Source of the DNA: Chloroflexota bacterium
GTDB taxonomy: Bacteria > Chloroflexota > Dehalococcoidia > UBA2979
Direction: 5' to 3'
Assembly: GCA_002725365.1 (NCBI GenBank)
Contig: PBOW01000012.1
Location: 21,416 to 29,986, forward strand
Length of the DNA: 8,571 nt
The notes under the pieces are model-generated. The model worked only from the letters and a program-made list of their open reading frames with translations, did no database searches and had not been told where the DNA came from. The first letter of the stretch is position 1; each line of letters begins with the position of its first letter. Shown in pieces: positions 5,477 to 8,571 of this stretch. A program made the position numbers and the translations under genes.

Positions 5477-7684
5477 ATGCTTAACTCTGAACAGACTCAA
5501 GCTGTTGAGCACTCACGAGGCCCTGTCCTGGTAGTGTCGGGTCCTGGAAGCGGAAAAACTCGTGTCATCACTGAAAGAATTGCGAACTTGATCAACAGCC
5601 GGAATGTTCCGCCCTGGAAGATATTAGCGATCACATTCACTAACAAGGCTGCAAAAGAAATGAAAGAGCGTGTTGATATTCTCCTCGGGTCCCCAGGTCA
5701 GGCCGTAATGGGTGGGACTTTCCACGCAACATGTGCCCGTATCCTTAGACAGGCTGGCTCTGCAGTAGGAGTCCCCAATGATTTTGTTATTTACGACACG
5801 GACGACTCTGAGTCCGTGGTCAAATCAGTGATGAAGGAGTTGAGTACGCCTGAGCAATTCACACCTAGACAAATCCGTAACAGAATTTCTTCGTTCAAGA
5901 CATCGGGGCACCTGACAGAATCTGTATCCTCGATTTCTGGTAATAGTTTCCTTGATGAGATCTCAAGCAAAGTACTAAGAGAATATGACCGTCGATTGCG
6001 ACAATCTGGTGCCGTAGATTTCGATGACTTGCTGAACAAAACCCATTTACTTCTCACTGAATACCGGTCTGATGCAGCTACATTCCTGAACCGATTCGAA
6101 CACGTGCTCGTCGACGAGTTCCAAGACACAAATAGGGTCCAATATGAGATTGCAAAAAGCCTAGCTGGGAAATCTAGAAACTTCTTTATCGTTGGTGACG
6201 AAGATCAGTCCATATATTCCTGGCGGGCGGCTGATGTGCAGAATTTCCAGCGTTTCAAGGATGATTTTCCTGAGGCCGATGTCATTTATCTGGGCCAAAA
6301 TTACCGATCGACGGGTAATATCATTCGCGCCGCAGAGACCATCATAAATAAGAGTAGCGGACGAAGTGAAAAAGCACTCTGGACCGAGAATACTGATGGT
6401 GATGCTGTTCGGATCATGGTCACTGGCAACAGTGAAGAAGAGGCTTGGTTCGTGGCGAATCAGATCGAAGACAAGCTATCGGAAGCTCTTTCCGAGAGTA
6501 ACACCTATGGAATTCTCTACAGGACGAATGCCCAAAGTAGAGCTTTTGAGGAGGCACTTATAGGCCTCGGTATCCCTTATCGACTCGTCGGAGGCACTAG
6601 ATTCTACGAGAGAAAAGAAATTAAAGATCTCATAGCGTATTTGAGATTAGTCCATAACGAACATGACAGTGTGGCGTTCCAGCGAGTCGTCAATATCCCT
6701 CCACGTGGTATCGGAGCACGGACTTTGGCAACAGTGCTCGGATATGCCCACGAACATGCGATATCAGCCGTCGCCGCTCTTGCTAAACTCGCCATAACCG
6801 ACGGAACAGAGATAATCGGTTCCAGAGCGAAAAAGGCCGCTGCGCAGTTTACTAGTGACTATGACGACATCACCCAAGCTTCAGAAAATCGATCTGTGGC
6901 AGACACACTAGATCAGATCATCCATAGAACCGGGTTTAAAGACTACATCTTCAAACTCGACAAAGAACAACCAGCTCGAGCCGATAGTCGGTGGGAAAAT
7001 GTCGAAGAACTTCTCAACGTAGCTGCCCAATATCAAGAATCTGATGACGAAGCTTCACTTGCCACTTTCCTCGAACAAGTGGCACTTGTATCTGACGTGG
7101 ATCAACCGGACGGCACGTCTGCCCAGGTGCAGGTGACATTGACAACATTGCACTCAGCTAAAGGACTCGAATTTTCTACCGTTTTCTTAGTCGGCATGGA
7201 GGAAGGATTGCTGCCTCACCAACGCTCTTTCGATACGCAAGAAATGCTAGAGGAGGAAAGACGGCTGTGTTATGTAGGTATGACTCGGGCAAAAAATCAA
7301 CTATTTATGACCAGATCAATCAACAGATACCTCTATGGGCGCAGTACAAGCACAATTTCATCAAGATATCTTGATGAACTTACGCAACCTGAGATAGAAC
7401 GCGCACACTATGGCGATATCGATCCGGATGCACAGAGAAACAGAACAAATAGCTACTCCTATCGACGAAATTCCTTCGGGCTAAAAGATGCGCGGATAGA
7501 GACTGACGAAACTAATACTCAGCCTCCTTTCTCTCCCGGCGATAAAGTTCGGCACGGAAGATTCGGGCTTGGCACGGTAATTAGTATCAAACAAGATGGG
7601 AAAGACTGGGAAATACAAGTTGCTTTTGAATCACAAGGAGTGAGGAGGCTTTACCAGTCATTTGCGCAGTTGGTCGCTGCGTGA
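5477..7684 (+). CDS. pcrA: ATP-dependent 3'-5' DNA helicase, UvrD/PcrA type
   Basis: Superfamily 1A helicase that unwinds DNA in nucleotide excision and mismatch repair and clears proteins or stalled RNA polymerase from DNA. At 735 aa it has normal PcrA length and all motifs: Q motif (LNSEQ, Q6), Walker A GPGSGKT (22-28), motif Ia TFTNKAAKEM (53-62), GTFHATCARILR (80-91), Walker B LVDEFQDTN (211-219; D213, E214), motif III GDEDQSIYSWRAAD (240-253), motif IV QNYRST (274-279), motif V TLHSAKGLEF (557-566) and motif VI EERRLCYVGMTRAK (593-606). A low-complexity polar linker (about 640-683) leads to a Tudor-like C-terminal domain (685-733, GDKVRHGRFGLGTVISI), which in PcrA contacts RNA polymerase. 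That domain separates it from Rep, although UvrD carries one too. The ATG at 5477 has an SD five bases away. The upstream gap holds a palindrome that may regulate it. Confidence 0.96.
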   Translation: MLNSEQTQAVEHSRGPVLVVSGPGSGKTRVITERIANLINSRNVPPWKILAITFTNKAAKEMKERVDILLGSPGQAVMGGTFHATCARILRQAGSAVGVPNDFVIYDTDDSESVVKSVMKELSTPEQFTPRQIRNRISSFKTSGHLTESVSSISGNSFLDEISSKVLREYDRRLRQSGAVDFDDLLNKTHLLLTEYRSDAATFLNRFEHVLVDEFQDTNRVQYEIAKSLAGKSRNFFIVGDEDQSIYSWRAADVQNFQRFKDDFPEADVIYLGQNYRSTGNIIRAAETIINKSSGRSEKALWTENTDGDAVRIMVTGNSEEEAWFVANQIEDKLSEALSESNTYGILYRTNAQSRAFEEALIGLGIPYRLVGGTRFYERKEIKDLIAYLRLVHNEHDSVAFQRVVNIPPRGIGARTLATVLGYAHEHAISAVAALAKLAITDGTEIIGSRAKKAAAQFTSDYDDITQASENRSVADTLDQIIHRTGFKDYIFKLDKEQPARADSRWENVEELLNVAAQYQESDDEASLATFLEQVALVSDVDQPDGTSAQVQVTLTTLHSAKGLEFSTVFLVGMEEGLLPHQRSFDTQEMLEEERRLCYVGMTRAKNQLFMTRSINRYLYGRSTSTISSRYLDELTQPEIERAHYGDIDPDAQRNRTNSYSYRRNSFGLKDARIETDETNTQPPFSPGDKVRHGRFGLGTVISIKQDGKDWEIQVAFESQGVRRLYQSFAQLVAA

Positions 7685-7699
7685 CCCTATATTTAGTCA

Positions 7700-8548
7700 T
7701 TAGCTGAACAGTTCGTCCCAATCCGAATCCGGAATGTTCCCTAATAGTAGCTCAAGGATGCGATCGGCTTTTTCTAGATGATTAAAGCTTGAAATCCCAT
7801 AGATCCCCTCTATATCCTTGGCCGTCACAGTGGTTGAATTGGGTGAAAGTGCAACTGTCGTGGTACTCGCTGAAGCTCGATCCAGTAGATAAGGACTCGG
7901 CTCATGGCCGCCAGTAAGCAGGAGACACTCAGCGTTCGAAAGAAGAGCCGCCAACCCTAAATCAACTTTTTCAGCTCGGGATATGACCGCTTTACTATTG
8001 TACCTAGCAAAATAATCATCGGCGGAATCATGGGATATTGCACCAATCAACACATGTTCACAAAGAGCTGAGTTGCCCCTTTTTGGGCTACTCAATAGCG
8101 AGGCGTTAGTTGCTTCAATCAGTTCAGCAACCGTTGGAGCTGCTAAAACTCTATCCTCAATAATCGAACGGTTCCCTGAAGACTTGCTTCTATTCGCAAG
8201 GTTCCAGAATGCTGCATCGTTAGTCACTCCCTCAGTAACCCAGATAATTTTGGAGTTTGGAACAGATTCGGCCGCATCTGACATCTGGCTCGCATCTACT
8301 TCAACAACATTTACTTGATTACCAAGTGCGGGTAATGCCGACATTTCAACAGGAAGGCCATCACCAGAGTTGATCTGAGATGATAATACCTGTGCAAATC
8401 CAAGTGCGTCTTGCTTGGCGGAATCATCATTACCAAGACGCCTTACAGAAACATCTAATCCTCTCTGGGCAGCAACCAAAGAAATACCAACGGACACTGT
8501 ACTAGCTCCACTACCAGCTTTTTCTCCAGATACTACAATGACAGTCAT
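7700..8548 (-). CDS. BioD/Pta-N-like P-loop protein with DRTGG domain
   Basis: A 282-aa soluble protein resembling the N-terminal, non-catalytic half of long phosphotransacetylases (COG0857, BioD-like). Residues 1-130 look like the P-loop fold: strand VIVVSG, then a loop G8-E-K10-A-G-S-G-A15-S-T17, then a helix. The GKT lysine is Ala15, so ATP binding is doubtful, though E. coli Pta also lacks this lysine. Residues 135-275 match the DRTGG domain: LIGAISHD, then SKAVISRAEKVDLGLAALL, then LLLTGG (TGG 212-214). The DR of the domain name is replaced by E193-K194. No phosphate acetyltransferase domain follows, so it cannot make acetyl phosphate itself; a regulatory or nucleotide-sensing role is possible but unproven. 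The start is well supported by AAGGAG five bases before the ATG and an in-frame TAG just upstream. It converges on pcrA with a 15-bp gap. The acidic C-terminus (DSDWDELFS) is complete. Confidence 0.8.
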   Translation of the reverse strand: MTVIVVSGEKAGSGASTVSVGISLVAAQRGLDVSVRRLGNDDSAKQDALGFAQVLSSQINSGDGLPVEMSALPALGNQVNVVEVDASQMSDAAESVPNSKIIWVTEGVTNDAAFWNLANRSKSSGNRSIIEDRVLAAPTVAELIEATNASLLSSPKRGNSALCEHVLIGAISHDSADDYFARYNSKAVISRAEKVDLGLAALLSNAECLLLTGGHEPSPYLLDRASASTTTVALSPNSTTVTAKDIEGIYGISSFNHLEKADRILELLLGNIPDSDWDELFS

Positions 8549-8553
8549 CTATT

Positions 8554-8559
8554 CTCCTT
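8554..8559 (-). promoter_or_regulatory. Strong SD of the DRTGG gene
   Basis: On the minus strand AAGGAG lies five bases before the ATG at 8546-8548. It is the best ribosome-binding site in the window and fixes this gene's start. It also shows that this organism uses canonical SD sequences at least sometimes, in contrast with the weak sites of rel and the DUF1461 gene. Confidence 0.7.
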
Positions 8560-8571
8560 TACAGATGGCCA

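Noticed and set aside
1..8571. Search for tRNA, rRNA, riboswitch, CRISPR, transposase or phage genes
   Set aside because: None recognised by eye on either strand; the noncoding space is too small for most of these.

Overview
This is a compact bacterial chromosomal segment of moderate GC content with seven protein-coding genes and almost no spare DNA. All seven are close to full length and no gene is visibly frameshifted. I see no mobile element, CRISPR array, rRNA or tRNA. Gene content and protein style suggest an uncultured-type bacterium, perhaps Chloroflexota (Dehalococcoidia/SAR202-like). The hints are a stand-alone BioD/Pta-N-like DRTGG protein, a MazG with methylase remnants, and a small two-helix double-zinc-ribbon protein. 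This placement is an inference and not secure.

Layout. 91-2331 (+): bifunctional (p)ppGpp synthetase/hydrolase Rel, with all catalytic and regulatory domains. 2328-3065 (-): four-helix membrane protein of the DUF1461/TIGR01906 family, which includes the lipoprotein transacylase Lit. 3097-4125 (+): MazG-type NTP pyrophosphohydrolase with a shortened, methylase-like N-terminus. 4174-4791 (+): thioredoxin-fold protein with a one-cysteine CPDV site. 4788-5264 (-): two-helix membrane protein with a cytoplasmic-type double zinc ribbon. 5292-5476: a 185-bp regulatory gap with a near-perfect 20-bp palindrome. 5477-7684 (+): UvrD/PcrA helicase with the C-terminal Tudor-like domain. 7700-8548 (-): Pta-N/BioD-like protein with a DRTGG domain and altered signature residues.

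How the genes relate. Rel and MazG both act on the nucleotide pool and the stringent response, and they sit near each other, as relA and mazG do in E. coli. PcrA handles DNA repair and conflicts between replication and transcription. The other four genes have no firmly assigned pathway. The strand order is + - + + - + -, so only mazG and the thioredoxin-like gene could share a transcript.

Architecture. Two of the three convergent gene pairs share a single CTAG in which both genes terminate, and the third pair is 15 bp apart. There is therefore no room for intrinsic terminators between convergent genes, and transcripts should overlap in antisense. The best candidates for a second look are the palindrome before pcrA, the half-lost methylase domain of MazG, the altered P-loop/DRTGG protein, the Lit-like protein, and the repeated CTAG double stop. 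I see no obvious new multi-gene defence or biosynthetic system here.
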